Numbered from the stretch's first letter, positions 17,526 through 28,872 are shown. The stretch: DNA of 41,702 bases from Pseudoselenomonas ruminantium (GCA_902780915.1 CACZHK010000031.1:1-41702); one strand, 5' to 3'. A program made the numbers and translations. Notes: a model not told the origin generated them from the letters alone.

Positions 17526-19597
17526 CAGTCTTTCTTGCTCCCCTCCTGATCAGAATTTGCGGCACGGGCCATAAGAGCCTGCCAGATTTCTACCAAGACC
17601 ATAGCGACAGCTCCTACGCCTGCTCCCAGTACGATGCCCCCAATCCCGCGCACGAAGGACATAAAGACAGGCGTGCGCATGTGGGCAAAGGTCTCCACCA
17701 TGGATCCCTGTCCGATGGCAGCCACCAGCACCAGGGCAAAAAGCACCATAGTGGGCCATTTCCTCATAAAGGCCATAGCCGCCAGCATGAAGGCGGGATG
17801 GCCTATCATCAGTTCCTTAGTGCGGGGACGGGCATAAAGGGCTTGCTCCAAGAAGGCGCGGAACTTCAATTCCAGCCCGGACACAGGCATCCCCGAGGTG
17901 TGGCCGCTGCGAGCCACGAAGACAACCCCCGCCACCAAAACGAAGAACAGCCCCACCAGGGTCTTGATCTTCACGGGCATGTCCAGGATCTTCTTCAGCT
18001 GAGCCATGACCCCGTCGCAGTCATCCATCTTCCCATCAAAGATATCGAAGCGCTGCATGAAAGCGATGGCTACGAGAACAATGGGCAGGACAAAGGTCAG
18101 CTTTATCCCACGGAAAATGTTGAATTCCAGGAAATACTCCGTATCAGCCAGTGAGCCGGACAGGTAAGCCGCCCCGATATAGGAGCAGGCGCCGGTGACC
18201 CAGAGTGCCAGTGCCGCCGTCACAATCATGCGGGGCAGGGAAATTTTCTCCGGCAAATGCCGTCCCCGCACAAAGTCCAGCAGATAAATGAGAGCCAAAG
18301 ACGGGAACAGGTTGGCGCTGGCCAGAGCCGCCACCACGCGAATCTTGGAGCCGCTGCCCATCAGCACCGGCACAGCGGCCAGCAAGGCAAAGACAGCAAA
18401 GAGAAGATATTGCAGCCCCTTGCGCCTGTTCAGGGCAGGAATCACCAGCGACAGGTAAAGCACGCCTGCAGCAGCTACGCCTGCCATGACCAGCGCGCGG
18501 AGCATCTTATTCGGATAGTAAGAAGCAAAGGTGCCCGCCTTGTCGATTTCATATCCCTGCGCCGTGAGCTTATCATGGACAGCCTTGAAATACTCCATAT
18601 TGGTTGCCAGGAGTGTCTTGTCCGGAGCAGGCTTCTCATAGATGCGCAACAGGTCGATGCGGATATTGCGCTCCTCGTCCGTGTTGCTCCAGCGCTCCAC
18701 AGCTGCATCAATCTTGAGCTTGGGCAGTTCATCCTTGCCGATGGAGTAGAGACGGACCACATGGTCATAGCCCAGGCCTGCGGCAATTTCCTTCATGCCA
18801 TCCTGAGGATAGAACTGAAGCTGGGTGACGCCCTCGATCAGGCCAAGGTTGATATTCCTGGCCTTCATCTGGTCAATGGTGGCCTGCAGGGCCTTGTTGG
18901 CCCCCAGGCACTGGGGGCCGCTGTAGACGATTTCGGAAACGTCTATGCCCTCAAGGCGCTTGAAAACCGCCGCCACATCATCAGGGGTGCAGTTCTCATA
19001 GTTGCTGGGACGAGCCAGCACATGGAAACCGGCAGCATTCACGGCCTTCATCTCATCCGTGGGCATGCCGATGTTCATTTTCTCAAAAGACTCATAGTGA
19101 GCCTTGACGGCCAGCACTTCCTCCGTGCCCACCTGCAGGACTTTCACCCGCTCAGAGCCAAGGCGGCGGAAGAGGTCTTCCTTTACCTCCTTGTAAGTCT
19201 GCGGGTCATGCCCCACCACATAGACCTCCGTGCCTATGACCTGACCGCTCTCGCAAAGCGCCCGCCAGGCAGGGTCAGTCAGGGAGCCGCTGTGGTAGCG
19301 GTTCAGGATATCGCTGCCCTTGGTGGCCGTAGTCTTGCCGTTGACATTGAGTTTCTTGAAGGTAGTCTCATAAACTGCCAGGCTGGAAATCCCCGCCTCC
19401 CTGGCTTCCTTCAGCACCTGCCCTGGAGGCAGGCCCTCGCGCTCAGCCAGTTCCAGCAGGCCCTCGTAGTCTATGGCGAGGTCCACCTGTCGGCTGGCCT
19501 GCTCCACCTGATGCCTCTGGACACCGATGACAAGTGCCGCTATCAGCCCCAGGATGATCACTCCCAGCAGCAGCTTATTGTACTTCCAAACCTTCAT
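17525..19597 (-). CDS. DUF5693 family membrane protein
   Basis: 690 residues. One N-terminal membrane helix (about 9-26), a soluble extracytoplasmic domain to about 370, then roughly eight membrane helices. This matches DUF5693 proteins, which sit next to csaB in many Firmicutes. The function is not established. Context (1-nt overlap with csaB, a DUF2993 gene upstream) suggests a role in making or exporting the pyruvylated wall polymer. Start ATG at 19597, 16 nt after the DUF2993 stop. Confidence 0.82.
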   Translation of the reverse strand: MKVWKYNKLLLGVIILGLIAALVIGVQRHQVEQASRQVDLAIDYEGLLELAEREGLPPGQVLKEAREAGISSLAVYETTFKKLNVNGKTTATKGSDILNRYHSGSLTDPAWRALCESGQVIGTEVYVVGHDPQTYKEVKEDLFRRLGSERVKVLQVGTEEVLAVKAHYESFEKMNIGMPTDEMKAVNAAGFHVLARPSNYENCTPDDVAAVFKRLEGIDVSEIVYSGPQCLGANKALQATIDQMKARNINLGLIEGVTQLQFYPQDGMKEIAAGLGYDHVVRLYSIGKDELPKLKIDAAVERWSNTDEERNIRIDLLRIYEKPAPDKTLLATNMEYFKAVHDKLTAQGYEIDKAGTFASYYPNKMLRALVMAGVAAAGVLYLSLVIPALNRRKGLQYLLFAVFALLAAVPVLMGSGSKIRVVAALASANLFPSLALIYLLDFVRGRHLPEKISLPRMIVTAALALWVTGACSYIGAAYLSGSLADTEYFLEFNIFRGIKLTFVLPIVLVAIAFMQRFDIFDGKMDDCDGVMAQLKKILDMPVKIKTLVGLFFVLVAGVVFVARSGHTSGMPVSGLELKFRAFLEQALYARPRTKELMIGHPAFMLAAMAFMRKWPTMVLFALVLVAAIGQGSMVETFAHMRTPVFMSFVRGIGGIVLGAGVGAVAMVLVEIWQALMARAANSDQEGSKKD

Positions 19598-19613
19598 GCT
19601 TTATCCACCTTCA

Positions 19614-20324
19614 TCAATCCGCTGCCGGAGGCATTTCCGCCCTCACAGCAATGGAACCTTCCATCTGTCTGACTTCCGCAACTTTCATGCCCAAGGGAAT
19701 CTTGTCCGGGCCTGCCAGGAGCACATCTCCGAACACATCACCGAAAAGCCCGTCCAGCTTCAGCTTCCCCAGGCGGCTGTTCTTGAGGGACAGATGCTCC
19801 ATGCGAAAATACAAGGAGCCCGCATCATCTACTACCTGCCCCGACATCTCAGCCTGGGACATTTTGCCCATGACCTTGACTTCGGCGGTGACCAATACCC
19901 TCTCAGGGCTAATCTTCACCTGCACATTTTCCAATCTGTCCACCCGCCGGGACAGCACCTCCCGCAGGTTCTCCTCATCGATGATGCCCTGCAGGGTGAG
20001 TTTTTCTGCTCTGGAAACCGTGAATTTTTCATCATCCAAGAGGGAAGCCATATCTATATGGACATCCTTCCCCTCAAGCGCCAGTTCCTTCACATAGACC
20101 TGCCCAATCCTGGCCTGATGGGTGACAGCATGCAAGGTATCAACCTGCCCCAGCAGCATCACAATACTGGGGGAGGAATTGAGGCTGACTTGCGCATCCT
20201 GCGCAGCCAGCTTGTCCCCTATGCGGCGCTCCAGGGTAGAACTAACAACTTCAGGCAAAACGCCCTCAACCAGCACAGCCAAAACAACCAGCAAAAGGCT
20301 ACCCACTACAAGAATCTTACGCAT
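19614..20324 (-). CDS. DUF2993 family lipid-binding-like protein
   Basis: 236 residues. An N-terminal membrane anchor or signal helix (about 4-22, KILVVGSLLLVVLAVLVEG) precedes a beta-rich extracytoplasmic domain of the DUF2993 (LmeA-like) type. Relatives bind phospholipids, but the function here is unknown. I place the start at 20324; a longer open frame to 20519 reads through a repeat-like hairpin region and the end of prfB, so it is rejected. The ribosome site (GGGGG) is mediocre. Probably first or early in an operon with DUF5693 and csaB. Confidence 0.78.
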   Translation of the reverse strand: MRKILVVGSLLLVVLAVLVEGVLPEVVSSTLERRIGDKLAAQDAQVSLNSSPSIVMLLGQVDTLHAVTHQARIGQVYVKELALEGKDVHIDMASLLDDEKFTVSRAEKLTLQGIIDEENLREVLSRRVDRLENVQVKISPERVLVTAEVKVMGKMSQAEMSGQVVDDAGSLYFRMEHLSLKNSRLGKLKLDGLFGDVFGDVLLAGPDKIPLGMKVAEVRQMEGSIAVRAEMPPAAD

Positions 20325-20331
20325 ATACGAA

Positions 20332-20454
20332 CCCCCGGCGGCCCAGGACGGGCCGCTCCCGCAGACCTTTGGACTCCCGTGAAGGGATCCAGGTCTGCAA
20401 TCTCTTTTGGTACTTTTCTCTGTATCAGAGAAAAGTACGGGCGCAGCCCCCGGC
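20332..20454. repeat. Palindromic intergenic element with terminal 8-bp repeats
   Basis: Between prfB and the DUF2993 gene lie two strong inverted repeats: GCAGACCT/AGGTCTGC with an inner TCCC/GGGA (about 20363-20400), and a perfect 13-bp palindrome with a TAT loop (20410-20438, arms GTACTTTTCTCTG/CAGAGAAAAGTAC). The whole is bounded by direct repeats CCCCCGGC at 20332-20339 and 20447-20454. It may be a dispersed REP- or MITE-like element; part could also act as the prfB terminator. Confidence 0.6.
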
Positions 20455-20457
20455 AAA

Positions 20458-21564
20458 TTAGATTTCGTGATTAGCCTTAGCCGCAAGGAAAGCCCGGATG
20501 AACGGATCAAGATCCCCATCCATCACCGCCTGGACGTTGCCCGTCTCGGCACTGGTGCGATGGTCTTTGACCATAGTGTAGGGCTGGAACACATAGGAAC
20601 GGATCTGGCTGCCCCACTCTATCTTCTGCTGGTCGCCTTCCAGCTTGGCCAGCTCTGCTTCCTTCTTCTCCATCTCCAGCTCGAAGAGCTTGGCACGGAG
20701 CATCTTCAAGCACTGCTCGCGGTTCTGCAGCTGGGAACGCTCGTTCTGGCACTGCACCACGATGCCCGTAGGCTCATGGGTCATGCGGACAGCAGAGGAA
20801 GTCTTGTTGATGTGCTGGCCACCTGCGCCGCTGGCCCGGTAGGTATCCACCCGCACATCAGCCATATTGATATCCACTTCCACTGCATCGTCAATCTCCG
20901 GCATGATATCGCAAGCGGAGAAAGAAGTGTGGCGGCGAGCGTTGGCATCAAAGGGAGAAATGCGCACCAGACGGTGGATGCCCTTCTCGGACTTCAAGAA
21001 GCCGTAGGCATTGTGCCCCTTGATGAAAAGGGTGGCGCTCTTGACTCCTGCCTCGTCACCGGGCAGCAAATCTGCCGTCTCCACGGTGAAGCCGTGGCGC
21101 TCCGCCCAGCGGCCGTACATGCGCAGGAGCATCTGAGTCCAGTCCTGGGCCTCGGTGCCGCCGGCGCCCGCATGGAGGGTGAGGATGGCGTTGTTGGCAT
21201 CGTAGGGGCCGGAGAGCAAGACTTCCAGCTGCAGGGCCTCCAGACCCTCGGCCACTTCCTCAAGCTCTGCCTTGACATCCTCTTCCATGGAGGGGTCATC
21301 TTCCTCCAGACCCATTTCCAGCAAAGTCTCAGCATCCTCGTGCTTCGAGCGCAGCGCCTTGTACTTGTCCACCCCGGATTTCAAATCAGCCAGTTCCTGA
21401 TTGATTTTCTGGGCAGCCTCGGCATCATCCCAGAAGGTAGGCTCACCCATCTTGTATTCCAGCTCGGCAATCTTCTCTTCCTTCACAGGAATTTCCAGAG
21501 CCTCGGCCATGTGGTCGAGTTTCTCCTTCAATTCGCCCAGCTGGGGCTTCAAATCTTCAAGCAT
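20458..21564 (-). CDS. prfB: Peptide chain release factor 2
   Basis: 368 residues. RF2 reads UAA and UGA stop codons. The tripeptide anticodon SPF (203-205) and the peptidyl-tRNA hydrolysis motif GAGGQ (GGQ at 248-250) are present. The frame is continuous through the region (about residues 22-28) where many prfB genes have an in-frame UGA and a programmed +1 frameshift, so no autoregulatory frameshift is used here. The ATG at 21564 follows AAAGG at about 9 nt; upstream in-frame codons lack a ribosome site. It lies downstream of secA across a long hairpin. Confidence 0.95.
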   Translation of the reverse strand: MLEDLKPQLGELKEKLDHMAEALEIPVKEEKIAELEYKMGEPTFWDDAEAAQKINQELADLKSGVDKYKALRSKHEDAETLLEMGLEEDDPSMEEDVKAELEEVAEGLEALQLEVLLSGPYDANNAILTLHAGAGGTEAQDWTQMLLRMYGRWAERHGFTVETADLLPGDEAGVKSATLFIKGHNAYGFLKSEKGIHRLVRISPFDANARRHTSFSACDIMPEIDDAVEVDINMADVRVDTYRASGAGGQHINKTSSAVRMTHEPTGIVVQCQNERSQLQNREQCLKMLRAKLFELEMEKKEAELAKLEGDQQKIEWGSQIRSYVFQPYTMVKDHRTSAETGNVQAVMDGDLDPFIRAFLAAKANHEI

Positions 21565-21606
21565 TATATAAACCTTTCTTTTTGAGTTAGAATGAACACT
21601 GACCAT

Positions 21607-21682
21607 GGCGCAGGGCCTTTGGCCTTAGCGGAGCGTTAAGTAGCCAGGCAACGTGCGAAGCTAAGACCATTGGCCCTGCGCC
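21607..21682. repeat. Long inverted repeat between secA and prfB
   Basis: Perfect 11-bp arms GGCGCAGGGCC/GGCCCTGCGCC (21607-21617 with 21672-21682) enclose a second pairing of CTTAGC with GCTAAG. No T-run follows on either strand, so it is not a normal terminator. It may be a processing or stability element, or another copy of a dispersed repeat. Confidence 0.65.
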
Positions 21683-21696
21683 CCGCTAACGTCAAC

Positions 21697-24318
<2,622 letters not shown>

Positions 24319-24353
24319 TCAAATCACTCCTTCTATAGGTTCGCTACCCTACA

Positions 24354-24382
24354 ATATTAGCAGACTGCCTAGCATAAGTCAA
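24354..24382 (-). promoter_or_regulatory. secA promoter
   Basis: Minus-strand TTGACT (24377-24382), 17-nt spacer, TAATAT (24354-24359), placed between the upstream terminator and the secA start. Confidence 0.7.
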
Positions 24383-24396
24383 TTTCCGTCAGCAAG

Positions 24397-24431
24397 CACA
24401 AAAACTGCCGGGTATATTTTCTTCCCGGCAG
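24397..24431 (-). terminator. Terminator of the phosphoethanolamine-transferase-like gene
   Basis: Minus-strand stem CTGCCGGG/CCCGGCAG (24424-24431 with 24405-24412) followed by TTTTTG. Confidence 0.85.
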
Positions 24432-24438
24432 CCTCAAA

Positions 24439-26185
24439 CTATTCAGTTGCTTTCTCGTCTTCGATAACCGACCGATCGCCATAAAGAGTTTTGAAACGCT
24501 CCACCCTGGCATCATACCCAGCTGAAGTCAAATCATTCTGCTCCTCATCAAGGGCTTTGCTGCTGATGCCCATGACCCCCAGCAACGTATTGAATATCAG
24601 GTCATTGGTAAATACAGCATTCGTTTCCCGCCTCAGGTTCTGCATTTTGTCAGCGTTTGTCTGCTGCCAAGCAGGGGTGAAGTACATATACAAGGGGATG
24701 TAAGCCATATCATAAATAAATGTACTATGATTGTGCCCCATTCCATAATTGACACCCTCGCTGTGATCAGAAAAATATACCAATCCTTTGAAATCAGGCC
24801 ATTCCCTGAGCTTTTCCAACATATTCTCCATCACATAATCATTATAGAGTAAACTGTTGTCATACTCGCTGGCCTTGCCATCAGCACGGAATTCCTCGAA
24901 TTCTGCCGGATAACGGCTATGATATGAAGTATGGCTCCCCATCAAATGAACCACAATAAGCATCCTGCCTGACTTTTTGAGACTATCCAGCCGGCTAACC
25001 AGCTCACCGTCATAATAGTCTGTGTCCAAGGTATCCCCCTGGTGCGAATTGACCCAAACTTTCTGGTCAGCCGCTTCAGCAATGACAGTGATTGGCGTTC
25101 CCCAGCTGCCATAGCGCACCTGATTGCTGAGCCACACAGTTTCATAGCCTGCCGCCTTGGCTACTTCTATAAGTGACACCGCCTCCTCCAAAGGTATGTC
25201 ATTATATTGATTCTTGGCCGTCAATGCATAGGTAAGCGCAGGAACAGTCTGCACATGGCAGGAATATGCTTTATCAAAAAGCAACATATTGGGATCACTC
25301 CGCATCGAATCAAGCCAAGGTGTCGTTTTCAAACCATAGCCGTAAGCCGACATGCGTGTGCGATTCTGTGACTCACCTATCACCAACACAAATATGCCAT
25401 CTTCTCCTCTGTCGCTGAGTTGTATAGCATTTGACAATCTCTCCTGCCGTTTTTGACACTGCTTGGCAAATTCATCATACTGTGCTTGGAAATTATTGGT
25501 TTCCTTATAAATGCTTACCAAAAAATTATCGTGTGTACGAACCATCAAAACGCCATTGAACACCACCAGCATGACAAAACCTGCTGCCAGTCCCTTGGAC
25601 AAGGGCTTCAATCGCAGATTTTCTGTCACCCTGACCCACAAAACCAGCATGATTGCCAGCACAAACACTAACAGCAAGGCTGCTGCAACTCCCGTTCTGT
25701 CCACCACATAACTCATGGCTTCAGCAGGATTAGTCTGCATCACTGCCATAACGGCTTCTGCATTAAGCCAAGAATATTCGGATGCGAAGAACCCCCAGCA
25801 CAGGAACACTGGAATAGCAACGACTATCCCCCCCCAGGAGGACAACAATTCCTCTGCACAAGCCTCTTGGCACAAGTGCGCAGGCCAAAACAAAGAGGTT
25901 CATAACGGAAAAGGCAAAGCTGAAATAGGTGTCTACCTCCCAAGCCTTCATAACTGCCGGTGTCAAAAAGCGTATGATAAACAGGGAGCAGCATACAGAC
26001 ATGCCATATCCTAAAACTTTATAGTATTCCCTCGGCCTGTCAAACAATTTTTCCATCGCTGTCAGCAAAATGGCATCCACCAACAAAAACAACGTATGCC
26101 TAGGGCTAAAATCCTGCATTGTAACCGTAATCACTAGCGTCAAAACCAAATATACCCCCAGAGCCCTCATTGCACTTACTTTCAC
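24439..26185 (-). pseudogene. Phosphoethanolamine-transferase-like gene, frame broken at G8
   Basis: Two overlapping frames join into one EptA/CptA-like enzyme. Frame 1 (26185 down to about 25830) starts at GTG with GGAGG 8 nt upstream and encodes membrane helices. Frame 2 (about 25830 to 24439) continues with another helix and the catalytic sulfatase-fold domain: VIGESQNR, the probable nucleophile Thr in CHVQTVPAL, HLMGSHTSYHSRYP and YFSDHSEG. The break is at eight G residues (25828-25835, C on the plus strand). Removing one G fuses the frames seamlessly (LLGG then IVVAIPVF). Such enzymes add phosphoethanolamine to lipid A or core sugars; the exact target is unknown. Either phase-variable (now OFF), a pseudogene, or a sequencing error. 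Confidence 0.82.
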
Positions 26186-26273
26186 CAAACACCCCTCCAA
26201 CTCGTTCCATATCACATTTTTAGTCATAGTTTAACGCAAAACGAATCATTTAGCAAACTTTCATGGATTAGCA

Positions 26274-26305
26274 AAATAAAAAGCTCCCTTATGACAAGGG
26301 AGCTT
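26274..26305 (-). terminator. hpf terminator
   Basis: Perfect 10-bp stem AAGCTCCCTT/AAGGGAGCTT (26281-26290 with 26296-26305), loop of 5, followed on the minus strand by a T-rich run. Confidence 0.92.
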
Positions 26306-26327
26306 ATATACTCAACACCAAATTATC

Positions 26328-26777
26328 TCATTCACCGGACTCAATCAGTCCGTAGTCCCCGTCATCACGGCGATAGACCACATTGACTTCCTCGGTGTCA
26401 GCATCACGGTAGACAAAGAAGTTGTGATTCAGGAGGTTCATCTGCATGATGGCTTCCTGCACATCCATGGGACGCACCATGAACTTCTTCTTCTTGACCA
26501 CAGCGTACTCCTCGCCCTCATCGCGGGGAGCCGTGATGGTGGCATCCTTGAAAGCCTCGGCCTTGAGACCGCCCTGGCGGAAACGCCTGGAGAGCTTGGT
26601 CTTCTGCTTGTGGATCTGGCGTTCCAGTTTCTCTACCACCAAGTCGATAGAGGTGTACATATCCATGGTGGCTTCCTCACCGAAGTACTTCGTGACCTTG
26701 CCGACTCTCTTCTCCACATATTCGCGGAGGGAGGGAGTGATCTCGATGTTCTTGCCTCTTACAGTGAATGTTGCCAT
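26328..26777 (-). CDS. hpf: Ribosome hibernation-promoting factor, long form, internally deleted
   Basis: 149 residues. Long HPF dimerises 70S ribosomes into inactive 100S particles in stationary phase. The N-terminus (ATFTVRGKNIEITPSLREYVEKRVGKV) and the whole C-terminal dimerisation domain (MDVQEAIMQMNLLNHNFFVY...VVYRRDDGDYGLIE) are typical. The central strands are missing: KYFGEEATMDMYTSIDL runs straight from the first helix into the second, where relatives such as B. subtilis HPF have about 34 more residues. The deletion is in frame (near 26665-26685). The ATG at 26777 is chosen for its spacing from AAAGGGG; an ATG at 26786 abuts that site. Ribosome binding may be impaired. Confidence 0.9.
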   Translation of the reverse strand: MATFTVRGKNIEITPSLREYVEKRVGKVTKYFGEEATMDMYTSIDLVVEKLERQIHKQKTKLSRRFRQGGLKAEAFKDATITAPRDEGEEYAVVKKKKFMVRPMDVQEAIMQMNLLNHNFFVYRDADTEEVNVVYRRDDGDYGLIESGE

Positions 26778-26846
26778 ACGCCACATCCCCTTTCTAGTTT
26801 ATGATATAGCTATTCTACACGGAAAGGAAAATCCCTCCTGCAAATA

Positions 26847-26884
26847 AAAAAAATAACCCCATGCTCACAAAAAAGCACGGGGCT
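26847..26884 (-). terminator. Cold-shock gene terminator
   Basis: A 10-bp stem with G-U pairs (26875-26884 with 26855-26864), followed on the minus strand by a long T-run. Confidence 0.88.
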
Positions 26885-26917
26885 ATCATTGGTTATGCTA
26901 TTGTGAAGCCCTGCCGA

Positions 26918-27118
26918 TCAAGCAGTCTTGACCACGTTGGCAGCCTGAGGACCACGAGCACCTTCCACGATCTCGAATTCCACGTCCTGGCCCTCAACGA
27001 GAGTCTTGAAGCCTTCATCCTGGATAGCGGAGAAGTGCACGAACACGTCGTCGCCGTCCTCACGAGCGATGAAGCCGTAGCCTTTTTCTGCACTGAACCA
27101 TTTCACTTTGCCTACCAT
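26918..27118 (-). CDS. Cold-shock protein, CspA family
   Basis: 66 residues forming a single OB-fold with RNP1-type KGYGFIAR and RNP2-type DVFVHFSAI motifs. It binds single-stranded RNA or DNA and melts mRNA structure after cold shock or in growth transitions. The ATG at 27118 has AGGAGG 8 nt upstream; the longer open frame to 27178 is leader RNA. A consensus promoter and a roughly 100-nt leader with an attenuator-like hairpin precede it, and a terminator follows, so it is monocistronic. Confidence 0.95.
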   Translation of the reverse strand: MVGKVKWFSAEKGYGFIAREDGDDVFVHFSAIQDEGFKTLVEGQDVEFEIVEGARGPQAANVVKTA

Positions 27119-27131
27119 AGAGATTCCTCCT

Positions 27132-27166
27132 AAAAAACCGGCAATGCCCCCAAGCGTGGCATTACC
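27132..27166 (-). promoter_or_regulatory. Attenuator-like hairpin in the cold-shock leader
   Basis: In the minus-strand leader a 9-bp stem GGTAATGCC/GGCATTGCC (27158-27166 with 27140-27148, one G-U) is followed by TTTTTT (27137-27132) and then the Shine-Dalgarno site. It has the form of an intrinsic terminator inside the 5' leader and could make expression depend on temperature or antitermination. Confidence 0.6.
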
Positions 27167-27225
27167 TCCAAACCGCATCCCAGCGGCAACTTACTTATGA
27201 AGGCCAATTGCCCTCACGAATCATC

Positions 27226-27254
27226 ATTATAAAGAATATTTATAGACTTGTCAA
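27226..27254 (-). promoter_or_regulatory. Cold-shock gene promoter
   Basis: Perfect consensus TTGACA (27249-27254), 17-nt spacer, TATAAT (27226-27231). Predicted start near 27219, giving a leader of about 100 nt. Confidence 0.88.
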
Positions 27255-27343
27255 CCTTGCGTTATGTTTTAGTATTGTATAACACAGATTCAATCCTGTT
27301 CCCGCGTGCTCCCGGCATCTCAAGGATGAGCCGCCCCCGCAGG

Positions 27344-28063
27344 TTACAAGACTTTCGACAGGAAAAGCTTCGTGCGCTCCTCCTTGGGATGCTCAAAGAC
27401 TTCCTTGGGCACTCCCTGCTCGATGATGCGGCCCTCATCCACAAACAGCAGCCTGTCCCCCACCTCACGGGCAAAGCCCATCTCATGGGTGACAATGACC
27501 ATGGTCATGCCCTCTTTAGCCAGCGACCGCATGACATCCAGCACCTCGCCCACCATCTCAGGATCGAGGGCTGAGGTAGGCTCGTCAAAGAGCATCACCT
27601 TGGGGTGCATGGCCAGGGCCCGGGCGATAGCCACGCGCTGCTGCTGGCCGCCGGAAAGCTGGGGCGGGTAGCTGTCAGCCTTTTCCGCCAGGCCTACACG
27701 AGAGAGCAGTTCCCTGGCAGTCTTTTCCGCTTCTGCCCTGGCAATCTTCTTCACCTTCATGGGAGCCAGCATGATATTTTCCAGCACCGTCATATGAGGG
27801 AAGAGATTGAAGCGCTGGAACACCATGCCCACTTCTTCCCGCACCTTGTTGATGTGCGCCTCCCCGTCCAGGGGAATGCCATCCACCGTCACCAACCCTG
27901 CCGTAGGCTGCTCCAGGTAATTCATGCAGCGCAGCAGGGTGGACTTGCCGGAGCCTGAGGGGCCGATGATGACCACCACTTCCTTGGCCTCTATGGAAAG
28001 GTCTATGCCCTTCAGTACCTCATTTTCACCGAAGGCTTTTTTCAGTCCCTTAATGTCTATCAT
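27344..28063 (-). CDS. Polar amino-acid ABC transporter, ATPase
   Basis: 239 residues, GlnQ/HisP type. Walker [11 protein letters not shown]-loop, signature LSGGQQQR, Walker [13 protein letters not shown] and switch His in VTHEMGFA. It powers uptake of a polar amino acid through the adjoining permease. The ATG at 28063 overlaps the permease stop by 14 nt; a longer frame starting at TTG 28072 is less likely. Confidence 0.94.
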   Translation of the reverse strand: MIDIKGLKKAFGENEVLKGIDLSIEAKEVVVIIGPSGSGKSTLLRCMNYLEQPTAGLVTVDGIPLDGEAHINKVREEVGMVFQRFNLFPHMTVLENIMLAPMKVKKIARAEAEKTARELLSRVGLAEKADSYPPQLSGGQQQRVAIARALAMHPKVMLFDEPTSALDPEMVGEVLDVMRSLAKEGMTMVIVTHEMGFAREVGDRLLFVDEGRIIEQGVPKEVFEHPKEERTKLFLSKVL

Positions 28064-28715
28064 CAGTCGCAAACCTCTTTTCCAAATAAGCCACGAAGCG
28101 GGAAATCGTCAGGGTCATAACGAGATATACGATAGCCACGCTGATCCATATCTCCAAAGAGCCATAAGTCTTGGCAATGATCAGCTGACCACGGCGGGTC
28201 AGTTCCTCAAAGCCGATGACAGACACCAGTGACGAGTCTTTCAGCAGGGCGATGAACTCATTGCCCAGCGGCGGGATGACCCGCTTGAAAGCCTGGGGCA
28301 CGATGATGTAGCGCATGGTCTGTCCCCAGGTCATGCCCAGGGAACGGCCTGCCTCCATCTGCCCCTCGTCGATGGACTGGATGCCCGCGCGGAAAATCTC
28401 AGCCACATAAGCGCCGGAGTTGATGCCGCAGGCGCCGATGGCAGCGATATAGGGGTCAATGCGCTGCCCCGTGATGACAGGCAGGGCGAAATACACCAAA
28501 AAAATCTGCACCAAAAGCGGCGTGCCACGGAAAAAATCCACATACACCGCCGCCAGCCACTCCAGGGGTTTCACCCGGCAGATACGGGCAATGCCCACAA
28601 ACAGGCCGATGATGACACCCACCGCCACGGACATGGCCGTGATCTTGATAGTGACCCCCGCCCCCAATAGGAGCAGAGGGAACGAGTTGACAACCAAATC
28701 GAAATTAAAGGACAT
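28050..28715 (-). CDS. Polar amino-acid ABC transporter, permease
   Basis: 221 residues, HisM/GlnP family, about five membrane helices. The EAA loop contacting the ATPase reads [20 protein letters not shown]. The N-terminal part contains [17 protein letters not shown], typical of the family. It forms one transcript with the ATPase gene, from the promoter at 28767-28795. Confidence 0.94.
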   Translation of the reverse strand: MSFNFDLVVNSFPLLLLGAGVTIKITAMSVAVGVIIGLFVGIARICRVKPLEWLAAVYVDFFRGTPLLVQIFLVYFALPVITGQRIDPYIAAIGACGINSGAYVAEIFRAGIQSIDEGQMEAGRSLGMTWGQTMRYIIVPQAFKRVIPPLGNEFIALLKDSSLVSVIGFEELTRRGQLIIAKTYGSLEIWISVAIVYLVMTLTISRFVAYLEKRFATDDRH

Positions 28716-28766
28716 GAGCCCACCTCTTCACGAATAATTATACATCAATCTTGAATAACCATGTGA

Positions 28767-28795
28767 ATTATACACTTTGAAAATTGTCCTGTCAA
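28767..28795 (-). promoter_or_regulatory. Internal promoter for permease-ATPase
   Basis: Minus-strand TTGACA (28790-28795), 17-nt spacer, TATAAT (28767-28772). It lets the membrane components be transcribed independently of the binding-protein gene. Confidence 0.83.
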
Positions 28796-28808
28796 CGCAT
28801 GCATACAA

Positions 28809-28845
28809 ACAAACGCCATGCTCCATAAGTATTGGAGCATGGCGT
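28809..28845 (-). terminator. Hairpin after the binding-protein gene
   Basis: A perfect 13-bp stem AACGCCATGCTCC/GGAGCATGGCGTT followed on the minus strand by a T-rich but interrupted tail (TTTGTTTG). Probably a terminator or processing site that keeps binding-protein mRNA more abundant than permease mRNA. Confidence 0.7.
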
Positions 28846-28872
28846 TCATCATTGCCTCAGCATAAGCCCAGC

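Noticed and set aside
18257..19672. Plus-strand open frame opposite the DUF5693 gene
   Set aside because: Antisense shadow without recognisable domains.
20325..20519. N-terminal extension of the DUF2993 protein by 65 residues
   Set aside because: It reads through palindromic intergenic DNA and the end of prfB, has no typical protein composition, and the internal ATG at 20324 begins a clear membrane anchor.
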